From contig OZ244892.1 in assembly GCA_965221465.1 (NCBI GenBank), positions 3,968,001-4,032,000 on the forward strand: a stretch of DNA of 64,000 nucleotides, written 5' to 3'. The notes beneath the pieces are model-generated. The model was given only the letters and a program-made list of their open reading frames with translations. It was not told the origin of the DNA and did not search any database. The DNA comes from Azophilus sp965221465. GTDB lineage: Bacteria; Pseudomonadota; Gammaproteobacteria; Pseudomonadales; Azotimanducaceae. Both the position numbers and the translations under genes were made by a program. Numbering within the stretch: position 1 is the stretch's first letter; each line of letters begins with the position of its first letter. Below are positions 8,965 to 18,444 of this stretch, one piece after another.

Positions 8965-10236
8965 TCAAGCGTGGTTCTCTTCGATACGAATCGAGAACTT
9001 GTCCATGTAATTTCGATATCGGTTACGAATCTGTTCACGAGTCACGCCGAAATCCCTCTCGGGATTGTAGGTGAGCCGACCCCCGTGACGACCCCGTGGA
9101 TGTGCATCGATGTAGGCCGTCAGCTCATTTCGGGCCTGATCGGTGAGCGGCAGGTCGATTGCTTTGTAGATTGACCCCAGCGTACCCATCACATCGGCCA
9201 TGTAGTCGTGAAAGTGGACATGGGTCACGGAAGCCATGTCGATATGGTCGATGTCACGGAGCAGCCCACCGATCATCCCGTCCGCCATGTGGATAGCCAC
9301 CTCGAATCCGTGCCGAGGATCGGGCGTTTTGTGCGTTTCGCGGAGTACGTAAGCGTTCATTGTCGCGTTGGAAACCGTTGATGAGGCGGGGTCACGGTGG
9401 GTGACGATCAGGTGCGCATCGGGGAATTCTCGGTTCAGCGCCGGTAGGAAACCCAGATGGTGAGGCGTCTTCAGAACCCAGCGCTTGTCCAGGCCTTGCA
9501 GCCAATTCAGCGCCTGCAAGCTGCGCTTGATCAGGCTGTACATCCTGGTGGGATTCATCTCGTTGTAGAACCAGTGATTCCAGTCTGGCGTGTAGGTCTG
9601 GGGCATGTACATCAAGGGACATCCCGCCATCGCCATGAAGCAGAGTTCCTCCATTGCGTCGGCGAATGAAATGTCGTACATGAGCCTCGACAGTGGCATC
9701 AGTGCATGGATGTCTGCTATCGCCTGCCGTCCCAACTCCACCCGATCTTCCTCGGACAACTGCTCTTTTTGATTGGGATCGATCGAAGGAAAGGGTGTCC
9801 TCGATTCCCAGAAGCTCAGCGCCCGCAGGCGCGAGTCACTGCCCATGATGTTGGAAAGATTGGTCGTACCGGAGCGAGGAATCCCGGCGATGACGATAGG
9901 CTGCTCTATTTTGACCTCGGCAATTTCGGGATGATCGCCGAACAACTTTTCCAAACGGCTGCGCTGGACAATCAGGTTGGCGCACTCTGCGGCCAGCAGC
10001 TTCTTGCCCGCTTCCGAGAACCCACCCCGACGATCGCCCTCGAGCAAAAATCGCTCGAGATTTTGAAAAAAATCCTCATCCCGATGAACAGGCACATCCG
10101 ATGTGTCCTCGGCGAACTGCAAGATTCCCTTCAATGAAAACTCTATCGGGATGGCAGCGCGCTCGGCCAGTATCTCTTTACCCCGTGCGGAGACCGCCGG
10201 TGCAGCCAGATCGTCGACCGTGATTTCGTTGATCAT
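8965..10236 (-). CDS. Sulfotransferase family protein
   Basis: Sulfotransferase-like P-loop enzyme, about 423 residues. The 5'-phosphosulfate loop motif is IVIAGIPRSGTTNLSNIM (about residue 115), and the 3'-phosphate-binding region is probably LIVTHRDPASSTVS. Such proteins transfer sulfate from PAPS to hydroxyl groups, but in lipid and sterol degradation clusters this family is widespread with no proven reaction. It sits 27 bases downstream of the LLM oxidoreductase and probably belongs to the same transcript, which starts at the SnoaL-like gene. No signal peptide. Confidence 0.85.
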   Translation of the reverse strand: MINEITVDDLAAPAVSARGKEILAERAAIPIEFSLKGILQFAEDTSDVPVHRDEDFFQNLERFLLEGDRRGGFSEAGKKLLAAECANLIVQRSRLEKLFGDHPEIAEVKIEQPIVIAGIPRSGTTNLSNIMGSDSRLRALSFWESRTPFPSIDPNQKEQLSEEDRVELGRQAIADIHALMPLSRLMYDISFADAMEELCFMAMAGCPLMYMPQTYTPDWNHWFYNEMNPTRMYSLIKRSLQALNWLQGLDKRWVLKTPHHLGFLPALNREFPDAHLIVTHRDPASSTVSNATMNAYVLRETHKTPDPRHGFEVAIHMADGMIGGLLRDIDHIDMASVTHVHFHDYMADVMGTLGSIYKAIDLPLTDQARNELTAYIDAHPRGRHGGRLTYNPERDFGVTREQIRNRYRNYMDKFSIRIEENHA

Positions 10237-10263
10237 GGGCTTGCCCTTTCCTGCGTCGTCGGG

Positions 10264-11376
10264 CTAAGCGGGCCGATTGGTTCGGCCATGAAACAGGTGA
10301 TTGGGACGGATCTTCTCGTATTCCACCAGTACCGGCTCGAATTCTTCCGGTGTACAGGCATGGATAATGATGCCGTCGGCACCCGCTTCAAACTCCTCGA
10401 GCCAACGCTCGGCACACTCCTTGGGCGTACCGATCGCAGCAGAGCGCCACTCCTTCGGGAGCACCTTGTCGATGGCTGCCAACTGTTCGAAACTGGCGAC
10501 CGCGTCAATCCAAGCTCCCACCGAGGTCACGGCTGGCTGCTGCCTGAATCGCTGGAGTTCTTCCATGTCCCAGTCGTTTATTCTGGCCAGACCTTCACCA
10601 TAACCGGGCACCTGCAGGTATGAGGCGAGTCGGGCCGTAATGTACTCGAGATATTTCCGCTCAGTCGGGTTGCACAGGGTCGCCAGTACTGTCCATACCT
10701 TTGCTCGACCCACTTCCCTTCCTGCTTCCCGTTCACCTTCGCGGATGCAGCCTACCGCCCGCGCCACCGCTTCCGGTGACATGAACGTATGCAGATGTGC
10801 GCCATCGTAAAGCGTGCCGGCGTTTTTCAAACTCCGCGGACCGAACCCGACAAACAATATCGGAACGTCTTCATGAACGTGGTCGCCCATCAAGCCGAGG
10901 TGCGGAAATTCGCCAATGTCACCGGAGTAGTTCTGCATCGACTTGCCGCTCAACATGCGCTTGATGACATCGTAGTACTCATGCTCGCGTTTAAAGGTCA
11001 CCGGCATCATGCCCCAACGCTTCGTCATGTGCGCGTTACCTTTGCCGAGGCCGAGCGCGAACCTGCCACGCGATATGCGATTCATGCTCGAACAGAGCGC
11101 CGCGGTGTACATGGGATGGCGGGTGTTGGCGTTCGTCGCTGACGTGCCGATGTAGATTTCTTCGGTCACGGCGGCGACAGCCCCGCATAGGGTGCCGATT
11201 TCCTTGAAGTCGGCGCGTTCGGAAACCATGACGTTGCCGATGCCGAGCTGTTCAGCGTACTTCACCTGTTCCAGGTCGCCTCGGGTGTCCGAAGCTGCGC
11301 CCGGGAACGCGTAAAACCCCAGTTCGGGAAACTTGGAGGTGTAGGTTGGGTAGTTCCGGTCTTTTTCGTTGATCAT
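10264..11376 (-). CDS. LLM-class flavin-dependent oxidoreductase
   Basis: Luciferase-like (bacterial LLM fold) oxidoreductase of about 370 residues. The N-terminal FPELGFYAFPG strand, the GIGNVMVSERADF segment, and SRGRFALGLGKGN match the F420/FMN-dependent LLM families. Whether it uses F420 or FMN cannot be decided by eye. Its ATG overlaps the TGA of the upstream kinase gene (ATGA), so translation is coupled. Together with the second LLM gene at 15628 and the nitroreductase-like gene at 18445, it may point to F420-dependent chemistry in this organism (inference). Confidence 0.88.
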   Translation of the reverse strand: MINEKDRNYPTYTSKFPELGFYAFPGAASDTRGDLEQVKYAEQLGIGNVMVSERADFKEIGTLCGAVAAVTEEIYIGTSATNANTRHPMYTAALCSSMNRISRGRFALGLGKGNAHMTKRWGMMPVTFKREHEYYDVIKRMLSGKSMQNYSGDIGEFPHLGLMGDHVHEDVPILFVGFGPRSLKNAGTLYDGAHLHTFMSPEAVARAVGCIREGEREAGREVGRAKVWTVLATLCNPTERKYLEYITARLASYLQVPGYGEGLARINDWDMEELQRFRQQPAVTSVGAWIDAVASFEQLAAIDKVLPKEWRSAAIGTPKECAERWLEEFEAGADGIIIHACTPEEFEPVLVEYEKIRPNHLFHGRTNRPA

Positions 11377-12425
11377 GGATTCATCCAGTGTTGCAGGGCT
11401 GCGCAGTTTCGCTCGAACAATCGGGTTAACAGCAGCCGGTTGTGTGGTGCATCGGGCATGCCAAGTGCGGCGATCATCGTCAGATAAAGCGAGGAGACGA
11501 TGTTGTCACGATATGAAGCCATCGCTGTCTCGATGGTGTAGGCCGGGTCTTTCCGCGCAATTTCCCGCGTATGCATTTCCAGTAAATCCGATTCGCAGGC
11601 CAGTCTGTCCTCGGGCGAAAGGCTGCTGTTCAAGAAGTAGGCGACATCGGCGACAGCGTCACCAATACTGACCAGGGCAAAGTCAATCAGGTATGCCTGT
11701 GGCGACTCGGCGTTGCTGTGGTCGAACAGCAGGTTGTCGACGCGGCAATCGACATGGATCAGCGTTCGATTATCAGGCTCCAGAGCGAGCCAATCGTATA
11801 CTTGCGGCGTCGCCCGTTTAACAACTTCATGTTGTTCCTCGGTCAGCAGATGGCCGAGCCAGGCATCCAACTGCTCGAGTGCGTTTTCAGGGAGCGGCAT
11901 CCGCGGTCTGATCCACTCCAGGTCGTTCAATGCTGGTTCGTTCCAGAACTGGCGGTGCAGTTTGGCAAGCTCGAGGATGGCAGCACGGGCTTCGGTTACC
12001 GAGCAACCATTGATCTGGTCGCCTAATTCACACGTTTCAGAGAGATCCTCGCAGACCATATTGAACTGGCTGCCATCGTCTGCGACCGCTACGAAGTAGC
12101 ACTCGGGAATGGCTGCCTCGCAATGATCGGCCAAAAGCTGCTGGACGTTGGTTTCGGTCAGGAATACGCCCGCGCTCTTGATCGCTTCGATCTTTACCCG
12201 GTCGTCAGGATGGAACTTGCAGACAACTGAGCCTGGTGCGGTGCCGACCGCTGGAGAGTGCGCTCGATATTCGATTGTCGCCTTGACGGTGGTGCCGGTG
12301 TTGCCGGCCCCGAGCGGTTCCAGGCGAACGTTTCGGATAGCAGGAACGTCCATGCCCGCTGCTGCGAAAACTGATGCCAACCATGGACCATCGACCTGGT
12401 CGATCGATGCAAGCAATTCGGGCAT
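11373..12425 (-). CDS. Phosphotransferase, ecdysteroid-kinase-like / APH fold
   Basis: Second small-molecule kinase of the APH/ecdysteroid-kinase-like fold, about 350 residues. Catalytic loop HVDCRVDNLLFD and metal-binding Asp in YLIDFALVSIGDAVADVAYFL are clear. ATG 12425 is preferred because GGGGGTAGCC sits directly upstream and the gene then starts two bases after the SnoaL-like stop; an in-frame ATG at 12437 would overlap that gene. It overlaps the next gene by four bases. Distinct in sequence from the kinase at 5524, so probably not a recent duplicate. Confidence 0.85.
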   Translation of the reverse strand: MPELLASIDQVDGPWLASVFAAAGMDVPAIRNVRLEPLGAGNTGTTVKATIEYRAHSPAVGTAPGSVVCKFHPDDRVKIEAIKSAGVFLTETNVQQLLADHCEAAIPECYFVAVADDGSQFNMVCEDLSETCELGDQINGCSVTEARAAILELAKLHRQFWNEPALNDLEWIRPRMPLPENALEQLDAWLGHLLTEEQHEVVKRATPQVYDWLALEPDNRTLIHVDCRVDNLLFDHSNAESPQAYLIDFALVSIGDAVADVAYFLNSSLSPEDRLACESDLLEMHTREIARKDPAYTIETAMASYRDNIVSSLYLTMIAALGMPDAPHNRLLLTRLFERNCAALQHWMNP

Positions 12426-12427
12426 GG

Positions 12428-12811
12428 CTACCCCCATACACCATTGGTTTCCTGGATCTGAATGGGGTTCCAGAATTCGCGAATTTTGCCGTCCACCACG
12501 CGAAACAACTCGATGCTGCTGTAAACTAAGTCCTCCTCTTCCAGAGTCGTGGCGCGCATTTCCCACAACAGGGTCACAAACTCGCCATCAACCATCATCT
12601 TGTGGATGTTGAATTCGAGCTCGGAGAATACGCGCGCGTAGGTGTCTTTGACCCGCTGAATGGCGTCATCCCTGCTCATGGTCTCGACTGACCCCGGATA
12701 GTGTCTGATCACCTCATCGGCGATCAGTTCCTCACCGAGTCGATAGTTTCTTTTGTTCCACAGCTCGTAGTTGTAGGCCTCCACAACTTCTCCTGGGGAT
12801 CTCGTGGTCAT
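12428..12811 (-). CDS. SnoaL-like / NTF2-fold protein
   Basis: Small cone-shaped alpha+beta (NTF2/SnoaL/ketosteroid-isomerase-like) protein of about 127 residues. It has the usual start EVVEAYNYELWNKRNY, the HYPGSVETMSRDDAIQRV region, and the closing strands DLVYSSIELFRVVDGKIREFWN. Proteins of this fold act as isomerases, cyclases or hydratases, or simply bind ligands. ATG 12811 has a GGGAGAG ribosome site at five bases; the longer frame to 12919 would cross the predicted promoter. First gene of a four-gene minus-strand run (SnoaL, kinase, LLM, sulfotransferase). Confidence 0.82.
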   Translation of the reverse strand: MTTRSPGEVVEAYNYELWNKRNYRLGEELIADEVIRHYPGSVETMSRDDAIQRVKDTYARVFSELEFNIHKMMVDGEFVTLLWEMRATTLEEEDLVYSSIELFRVVDGKIREFWNPIQIQETNGVWG

Positions 12812-12864
12812 TGACTCTCCCGCAGAGTTGACACAAAGCATCAGTAATGTATCGTTGTCACCAG

Positions 12865-12892
12865 TGTATACAAGATTCACCTTTCGTAGCAA
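12865..12892 (-). promoter_or_regulatory. Sigma70-like promoter for the minus-strand SnoaL operon
   Basis: Read on the minus strand, TTGCTA (12892-12887), a 16-base spacer and TATACA (12870-12865) form a good -35/-10 pair about 55 bases before the SnoaL-like start. A 10-bp palindrome GGCAATTGCC lies just upstream at 12907-12916, in the shared region between the two divergent operons, and could bind a regulator. Confidence 0.5.
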
Positions 12893-13082
12893 TGATCTTT
12901 GGTGTTGGCAATTGCCCACTTTGGTGGGGAAAAGTGATACAGCATCGAGCTAAACAACGCCGCTACGACCGGAACCTCAGGTTCGAGTGGGCTGCCTGAC
13001 TGCATCAGCCAGGTGTCGGGCGGGCGTCAGGTTACATTGGGTGTAAGCTGGCGAATGTAGATCAATTGGCGGAGCCGGTGCA

Positions 13083-14261
13083 ATGGAATTCGAATACCCG
13101 GCGGAGGCTGAGGCCTTTCGCACGGAATTGCGGCAGTTTCTGCAGGAAGAGCTGCCATCCTGGTGGATTGATACTTGGGCCGATGATGATCGAATCATCC
13201 CTTTTACGCTGGAGTTCTGCAAGAAGCTGGCCGCAAAAGGCTGGCTGACCATGGCCTGGCCGAAGGAGTACGGCGGCGGTGATGCCGATATCTGGCATCA
13301 GAATGTCGTTCGGGAAGAAATGTGGCGCATCGGCGAACCCCGTGGGCCGCAGTACATGAATCTCAACTACATCGGGCCAGCCATCATGATGTTCGGCACC
13401 GATGAACAAAAGGAACAGTACATCAAGCCCATGGCAGCGGGTGAAGTACTCTGGTGCCAGGGGTTCTCTGAACCGGATGCGGGTTCCGACCTTGCAAGTC
13501 TCAGAACACGTGCCGAGGATACTGGCAGCGGCTTCAAGATCAACGGCCAGAAAATCTGGACCAGCTACGCGGGCCATGCGGAGTATTGCTTTCTGATGGT
13601 GCGCACAGACCCGGATGCCCCGAAGCACAAGGGCATTTCGGTATTCTTGGTGGATATGAAAACGCCGGGTATCACCGTTCGCCCCATTTACTCGATGGGT
13701 GGCCCGATTGAATTTCATGAACTGTTTTTCGACGATGCGGAGGTGCCCTACGAGGCTCTGCTGGGCCCACTGAACCAGGGCTGGTACGTGGCAATGTCAG
13801 CCTTGGAGGGTGAGCGAGCCGGAGTCGGATATGCCGGTTTGTTTGATTTGCAACTCGATGAGCTTGTGAAATTCGCAGGGAAAACGAAGGACGCTTCGGG
13901 CCACAGTCTCGTTGAACGGCCCGAAATAAGGGGCAAGCTCGTTCGTCTCCGTGCATTGAACAGGGCCTTGCGGTTGCTTATGTACAAGGTTATGTCAAAC
14001 CATGCTGGTGCTGAATCTGCACTGGTTGATTCTGCTGTTGTCAAGACGCTCGCTGGGGATATGTCGGTGCAGATCGCTCAATTCGCCATGGAGGTCACGG
14101 GTCCCAAAGGCCACCTGCTGGATGAGGACCCCCTGGTGACCCTCGGTAATGGCGCCTATTCGTGGTGGGTGCGCGCTCTGCCTGTCCAGATTGCCGCCGG
14201 GTCCAGTGAAATCCAGCGAAACATCATCGCTCAACGTGGTCTGGGCCTGCCGAGAGGGTAG
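13083..14261 (+). CDS. Acyl-CoA dehydrogenase
   Basis: FAD-dependent acyl-CoA dehydrogenase, about 392 residues, which desaturates an acyl-CoA at alpha-beta. Recognisable motifs include GWLTMAWPKEYGG, the flavin-contact stretch WCQGFSEPDAGSDLAS, and the C-terminal substrate/FAD region AAGSSEIQRNIIAQRGLGLPR. Start ATG 13083 has GGAG nine bases upstream. It is followed after two bases by a second, shorter acyl-CoA dehydrogenase; such pairs often form heteromeric enzymes for sterol-like side chains or rings in actinobacteria (family knowledge, transferred here as inference). Confidence 0.93.
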   Translation: MEFEYPAEAEAFRTELRQFLQEELPSWWIDTWADDDRIIPFTLEFCKKLAAKGWLTMAWPKEYGGGDADIWHQNVVREEMWRIGEPRGPQYMNLNYIGPAIMMFGTDEQKEQYIKPMAAGEVLWCQGFSEPDAGSDLASLRTRAEDTGSGFKINGQKIWTSYAGHAEYCFLMVRTDPDAPKHKGISVFLVDMKTPGITVRPIYSMGGPIEFHELFFDDAEVPYEALLGPLNQGWYVAMSALEGERAGVGYAGLFDLQLDELVKFAGKTKDASGHSLVERPEIRGKLVRLRALNRALRLLMYKVMSNHAGAESALVDSAVVKTLAGDMSVQIAQFAMEVTGPKGHLLDEDPLVTLGNGAYSWWVRALPVQIAAGSSEIQRNIIAQRGLGLPRG

Positions 14262-14263
14262 TC

Positions 14264-15370
14264 ATGGATTTCGATTTGAATTTTGTTCAGTCGCAGTTGC
14301 AAGAGACCGCGCGGCGGATGCTCGAGGACAGGTTTTCCACACAGCAGATTCGAGAAGCGGAAGAATCTGCGGATGGTTTTCCGCGATCGATCTGGGAAGA
14401 AGCCTGCCAGCTAGGCTGGCCGGAGATATCGCTGCCGGAGGAGTTTGGCGGTGGCGGCTGCAGCCTTCTGGATATGTGCGTACTAGTCGAGGAGGTTGGC
14501 CGTGGCGGCGCTACGCTGCCGTTGGTAGTCAGTTCGGGGGTGGCTGCAACCCTGCTCGAACGTTCGCCACGGAGTGAAGTTCGCGACCGGATTCTCTCTG
14601 AAATTGCTGAAGGGAACATCGTCTGCCCCGCACTGATCGATGAGCAGGGCCGCAACGAGTGGGATGAAGTGCGGCTTCCGCTTGGTGCTGAAGGCCGGTT
14701 GTCCGGCAAGAAGATTCTCGTGCCTTTTGCTTCGGCGGCCGATGAACTGCTGGTAACCGCAGTCACCCCCGACGGTGAAACAACCATTGTTGTGGTAAAC
14801 CCAAACTCAGATGGCGTCTCGATCGTGCGTCACCATACAAAGGTTGGCGTGCCCCTGTTTGCGGTTGAATTCAACGACACTCCAGTACCGGCCGAACGGG
14901 TGATTAGCGGGGGTGATGGGGCTCGGTCAGCACTTGACGCAGGGTTGCAAACGGGGTCCCTGTTGGCAACGGCTGAGGCGGTCGGTTTAGGTGAAGCGCT
15001 GATCGAAATGTCGGCGGAATATGTCACCGTGCGCAAAGCCTTCGGTCAGCCTATCGGTGCGTTTCAAGCGGTCGCTCACCCCTGCGCGGATATGCGCATC
15101 AACACGGACACGGTACGCCTCCTGGTGCACGAAGCAGCCTGGCTGATGGGCACCGGCCAGGATGCATCGGAAGAGGTCGCCTCTACGAAGGCGCTGGCGA
15201 ACGAATTTTTCGAACGCCTTGCCAACGATGCGTTTCGAGTCCATGGCGCAATTGGCTATTCCAACGAATACGATCTTCAACTCTATACGCGCCGGCTACA
15301 GGGGTTTTGCCGGACGATGGGCGAGACCCAGGAGTCCTTGGAACGGGCCGCAGTGGCGCTGGGAATCTAG
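14264..15370 (+). CDS. Acyl-CoA dehydrogenase (partner of the preceding gene)
   Basis: Second acyl-CoA dehydrogenase-like protein, about 368 residues, starting two bases after the first. Motifs: LGWPEISLPEEFGGGG, YVTVRKAFGQPIGAFQAVAH (the conserved RxxFGxxI region), and VHGAIGYSNEYDLQLYTRR near the end. The middle domain is more divergent than in the first gene, as expected for the partner subunit of a heteromeric acyl-CoA dehydrogenase. Probably transcribed with the upstream gene; a short hairpin overlaps the stop codon. Confidence 0.9.
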   Translation: MDFDLNFVQSQLQETARRMLEDRFSTQQIREAEESADGFPRSIWEEACQLGWPEISLPEEFGGGGCSLLDMCVLVEEVGRGGATLPLVVSSGVAATLLERSPRSEVRDRILSEIAEGNIVCPALIDEQGRNEWDEVRLPLGAEGRLSGKKILVPFASAADELLVTAVTPDGETTIVVVNPNSDGVSIVRHHTKVGVPLFAVEFNDTPVPAERVISGGDGARSALDAGLQTGSLLATAEAVGLGEALIEMSAEYVTVRKAFGQPIGAFQAVAHPCADMRINTDTVRLLVHEAAWLMGTGQDASEEVASTKALANEFFERLANDAFRVHGAIGYSNEYDLQLYTRRLQGFCRTMGETQESLERAAVALGI

Positions 15371-15382
15371 CCCCTTTGGGCT
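15369..15382 (+). terminator. Hairpin with following T-tract after the acyl-CoA dehydrogenase pair
   Basis: AGCCC, four-base loop, GGGCT, followed by GCGCGTTTT. The stem begins inside the stop codon of the second acyl-CoA dehydrogenase. Short stem, but the trailing T-run makes an intrinsic terminator plausible. Confidence 0.4.
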
Positions 15383-15627
15383 GCGCGTTTTCCGCCAACG
15401 TCACCGGCCATGCGACCAGCCTTCGCGAGACGCTTGATGCGTTGCCAGGCCGGTAGATCAGGTAAAGTTTTCTCCATGCTCGAAGCCTACAAGATGGGAC
15501 CTCGCCGTTGCCTGGGGTCAATCGGGACGCATGGCATCGTCAGACCTGATCGCGAACCAGGCGATCGAGTAGTGGGGTTGTCGATTTGGCGAAATTGGCC
15601 GAGCCGTTCGGCAACAGGAGGGGCTCG

Positions 15628-16695
15628 ATGAAATTCGGTATCGCGCTCGCGTCCGAGGTCGATTCCTGGCGATGGGCGGTACGGGCGGAAGAGTACGGTT
15701 TCAACTCGGTCTGGTTTTACGATACGCAATTGCTAAACCCCGATGTGTTTGTCTGCATGGCATTGGCCGCTGACAGGACCGAACGCATCCGCCTTGGCAC
15801 AGGCGTGCTCGTACCCTCCAATCGCATCGAACCGGTGACTGCAAACGCGTTGGCGAGCCTCAACAAGCTCGCACCCGGGCGGATAGACTTTGGCGTGGGC
15901 ACCGGATTCACTGCGCGTCGCACCATGGGCCTGAATGCAATCACGTTGGCCACGACCCGCATCTACATCGAGAGAGTCTGTGCTCTGCTGCGTGGCGAAA
16001 CCGTGACGTGGGATTTCGAAAACAAGATACGAAAAATCCGCTTTCTCAACCCGGATAAAGGTCTGATCAACATCGAAGACGAAATCCCTCTGTGGCTTTC
16101 CGCTTTCGGGCCAAAATCCATGCGACTTGCCGCTGAACTCGGTGCAGGATGGCTCAACTTCAGCACGATGAAGGGAGCAATGGAGCGGCTCGAACAGATG
16201 CAGCATTGCTGGCAGGAATCGGAACGTGACCCCGTCGACCTGCATGCACAGTTGTTCTTCATCGGCGCCGTGCTGACTGGCGACAAACCCACGGACGATA
16301 CCCGCCTGATGGAACAAGCTGCACCGGCTACCGCTGCGATGTTTCACACTTGGGCAGACAACCCTGTTCGCAAAGCTGACCATGATGCAAAAAGCCCTGC
16401 CGATACCGCAATGCGCGATTATCTGAAAGTACACGACAACTATGAACCCGCCGATGCGCGCTACCTGAGCAATCATCGCGGTCACCTGATGTTTGTGCGT
16501 CCGGACGAAACCCACGTCACACCGGAACTGGTTCGCAACACGACCTTCAGCGGCACCGAAGAAAAGCTGGTCGGCAACCTGAAGGCACTGAGTGACGCTG
16601 GTTACGAGCAGGTCAACGTGCAGTTGATGCGTGGGCATGAGTACGCGATCGAAGATTGGGCGCGCGTATTCGAGCAGGTCAACGACGCCACCTGA
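15628..16695 (+). CDS. LLM-class flavin-dependent oxidoreductase
   Basis: Second luciferase-like oxidoreductase, about 355 residues. It begins MKFGIALASEVDSW, continues with AEEYGFNSVWFYD, then IRLGTGVLVPSNR and GRIDFGVGTGFTARRTMG, all characteristic of F420/FMN-dependent LLM enzymes. ATG 15628 is placed by a strong AGGAGGGG ribosome site; the open frame reaches back to 15586 but without such a site. It ends 67 bases from the convergent monooxygenase. Low direct resemblance to the LLM gene at 10264, so the two likely catalyse different steps. Confidence 0.88.
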   Translation: MKFGIALASEVDSWRWAVRAEEYGFNSVWFYDTQLLNPDVFVCMALAADRTERIRLGTGVLVPSNRIEPVTANALASLNKLAPGRIDFGVGTGFTARRTMGLNAITLATTRIYIERVCALLRGETVTWDFENKIRKIRFLNPDKGLINIEDEIPLWLSAFGPKSMRLAAELGAGWLNFSTMKGAMERLEQMQHCWQESERDPVDLHAQLFFIGAVLTGDKPTDDTRLMEQAAPATAAMFHTWADNPVRKADHDAKSPADTAMRDYLKVHDNYEPADARYLSNHRGHLMFVRPDETHVTPELVRNTTFSGTEEKLVGNLKALSDAGYEQVNVQLMRGHEYAIEDWARVFEQVNDAT

Positions 16696-16700
16696 AATGC

Positions 16701-16739
16701 TGTTGCGCGTGGTGGCGTTGCCGCCAGCGGTCCGCAACA
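16701..16739. terminator. Nested inverted repeat between convergent genes
   Basis: TGTTGCG at 16701 pairs with CGCAACA ending at 16739, and an inner TGGCG/CGCCA stem (16713-16726) sits within it. Lying in the 67-base gap between the convergent LLM and monooxygenase genes, it could end transcription from both sides; there is no clear T-tract. Confidence 0.35.
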
Positions 16740-16762
16740 CGATGATGCCGAGGAACAGCCAG

Positions 16763-18385
16763 TCAAGCCTGGATGTCGATTCCCCGATAGCCATCCTCCA
16801 TTGCTTCTCTTAGTAGTTTGGCGAACCTGGCACCACCGCCCTGGTAAGCAGGATAACGGTTCTTCTTGCCGTCATGACCGGCAACGTTCGAGTTGTAGCC
16901 GACGAACCAGCCTTTGCCCTTGCGCAGCAAGAGTTTTTCGTAGCTGCGTTCAACTTCGTTTACCCAGAAACGTTCAGCGTCTTTCTCGGCCTCGAGACGC
17001 GTGCAGCCATGCGTCAAGGCATGGTGTAGCAAATCCGTGACGCCATCTACATTGACCTCGATAGCTCGCGGGAAGTTTGAGGTGCCAGAGGCGCCTTGCG
17101 GCCCGGCGACCATGAGCAAGTTCGGGTAGTCGTGAGCCATAAGGCCGAAGTACGTGATCGGGCCCTTCTGCCACTTGTCCTTGAGTTGCCTGCCTTCGAC
17201 ACCACGAATATCCATTCGATCGTAAGCGCCGGTGAAAGCATCGAAGCCGGTGGCATAGATGAGAATGTCAAGATCGAGGTGTGCCTCAGTGGTTTTCACG
17301 CCGGTGGGGGTGACGCACTCGATTGGCGTTGCAGCGATGTCGATCAGCTTTACATTATCCCTGTTATAGGTTTCAAAATAATTGGTTTCCAGGGGCAGTC
17401 TTTGCATGCCGAAACCGTGATCTTTCGGGATGAGCATCTCGGCGGTTCCGGGATCCGTGACGCGTTGGCGGATGCGACCCGCAATGTACTCGGACAGTTC
17501 TCTATTGGCGGCCTCATCTGAATGAATCTCGACGAAATTACCCACGAGGATGGCGAAGCCGGATGTCCGGTATAGCTGGTCCCAGAAGGCGCGGCGCTCC
17601 TCTTCCGGCACGTTCCAAAAGCCCCGCCGGTCCGGCTGATGCTCAAATCCACTGGGTGTCGCCGCACAGATTGCAAAAATCTCATCGTAGCGAGAACGGA
17701 TGTCTGCCATTTCCGATTCAGAGATTGGAGAATTGTTGAGTGGCGAGCTCCAGTTGGGGCGGCGCTGAAAAACGATTAGCTCATCCACCTTGTCTGCAAT
17801 TTCCGCGATGATCTGGATGCCGGTGGCTCCGGTGCCCACGATGCCGACTCGCTTGCCTTCGAGTTGCACTGGATCTTTTGGCCACCAGTAGGTATGGAAA
17901 GACTCACCCTCAAAGGTGTCCATGCCTGCGAAGTCCGGCAGAGTCGGTGCGGATAGCGGCCCAAGGGCCGTGACGACAAAGCGGGCGCAGTACCGACTGC
18001 CGTCACGCAAGGTCAACAACCAGGTTCGCTGTTCTTCCTGCCAGTGCAAGCATTCGACGAAGGCGTTGAACCGGATGTGACGACGCAAATCGAATTTGTC
18101 GGCGACGTAATTCAGGTACTCGAGGTTCTCGGGTTGCGACGAGAACCGTTCCTTCCAGTGCCATTCAGCCAACAACTCCTTGGAGAAAGAGTAGCCATAG
18201 GTGTAGCTTTCGGAGTCGAATCGGCAGCCTGGATAACGATTGCGATACCAGGTTCCGCCAAGGTCATCGTCTCCTTCGAGCAATATCGCATCGACTCCCA
18301 GGTCTGCAAGGCGCTTGATCTGATACAGGCCGCCGACACCTGCGCCGATGACAATGACGTCGTGATACTCATCCATCTCGTTCAT
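16763..18385 (-). CDS. Flavin-containing Baeyer-Villiger-type monooxygenase
   Basis: FAD/NADPH monooxygenase of about 540 residues, typical of Baeyer-Villiger monooxygenases that turn cyclic or linear ketones into lactones or esters. The FAD Rossmann motif is VIGAGVGGL near residue 12, the NADPH motif is VGIVGTGATG, and between them lies the fingerprint FEGESFHTYWW, which fits FxGxxxHxxxW. GGTWYRNRYPGCRFD is also characteristic. ATG 18385 is chosen because homologous sequence begins there; the open frame to 18718 is a GC-rich extension antisense to the next gene. A lactone product would suit the hydrolase at 4516 (inference). Confidence 0.93.
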   Translation of the reverse strand: MNEMDEYHDVIVIGAGVGGLYQIKRLADLGVDAILLEGDDDLGGTWYRNRYPGCRFDSESYTYGYSFSKELLAEWHWKERFSSQPENLEYLNYVADKFDLRRHIRFNAFVECLHWQEEQRTWLLTLRDGSRYCARFVVTALGPLSAPTLPDFAGMDTFEGESFHTYWWPKDPVQLEGKRVGIVGTGATGIQIIAEIADKVDELIVFQRRPNWSSPLNNSPISESEMADIRSRYDEIFAICAATPSGFEHQPDRRGFWNVPEEERRAFWDQLYRTSGFAILVGNFVEIHSDEAANRELSEYIAGRIRQRVTDPGTAEMLIPKDHGFGMQRLPLETNYFETYNRDNVKLIDIAATPIECVTPTGVKTTEAHLDLDILIYATGFDAFTGAYDRMDIRGVEGRQLKDKWQKGPITYFGLMAHDYPNLLMVAGPQGASGTSNFPRAIEVNVDGVTDLLHHALTHGCTRLEAEKDAERFWVNEVERSYEKLLLRKGKGWFVGYNSNVAGHDGKKNRYPAYQGGGARFAKLLREAMEDGYRGIDIQA

Positions 18386-18444
18386 TATCGCGACGCGGCA
18401 AAGGAACAATTGATAAACGGCTTTTTCCGAGCCAATCCTGAAAC

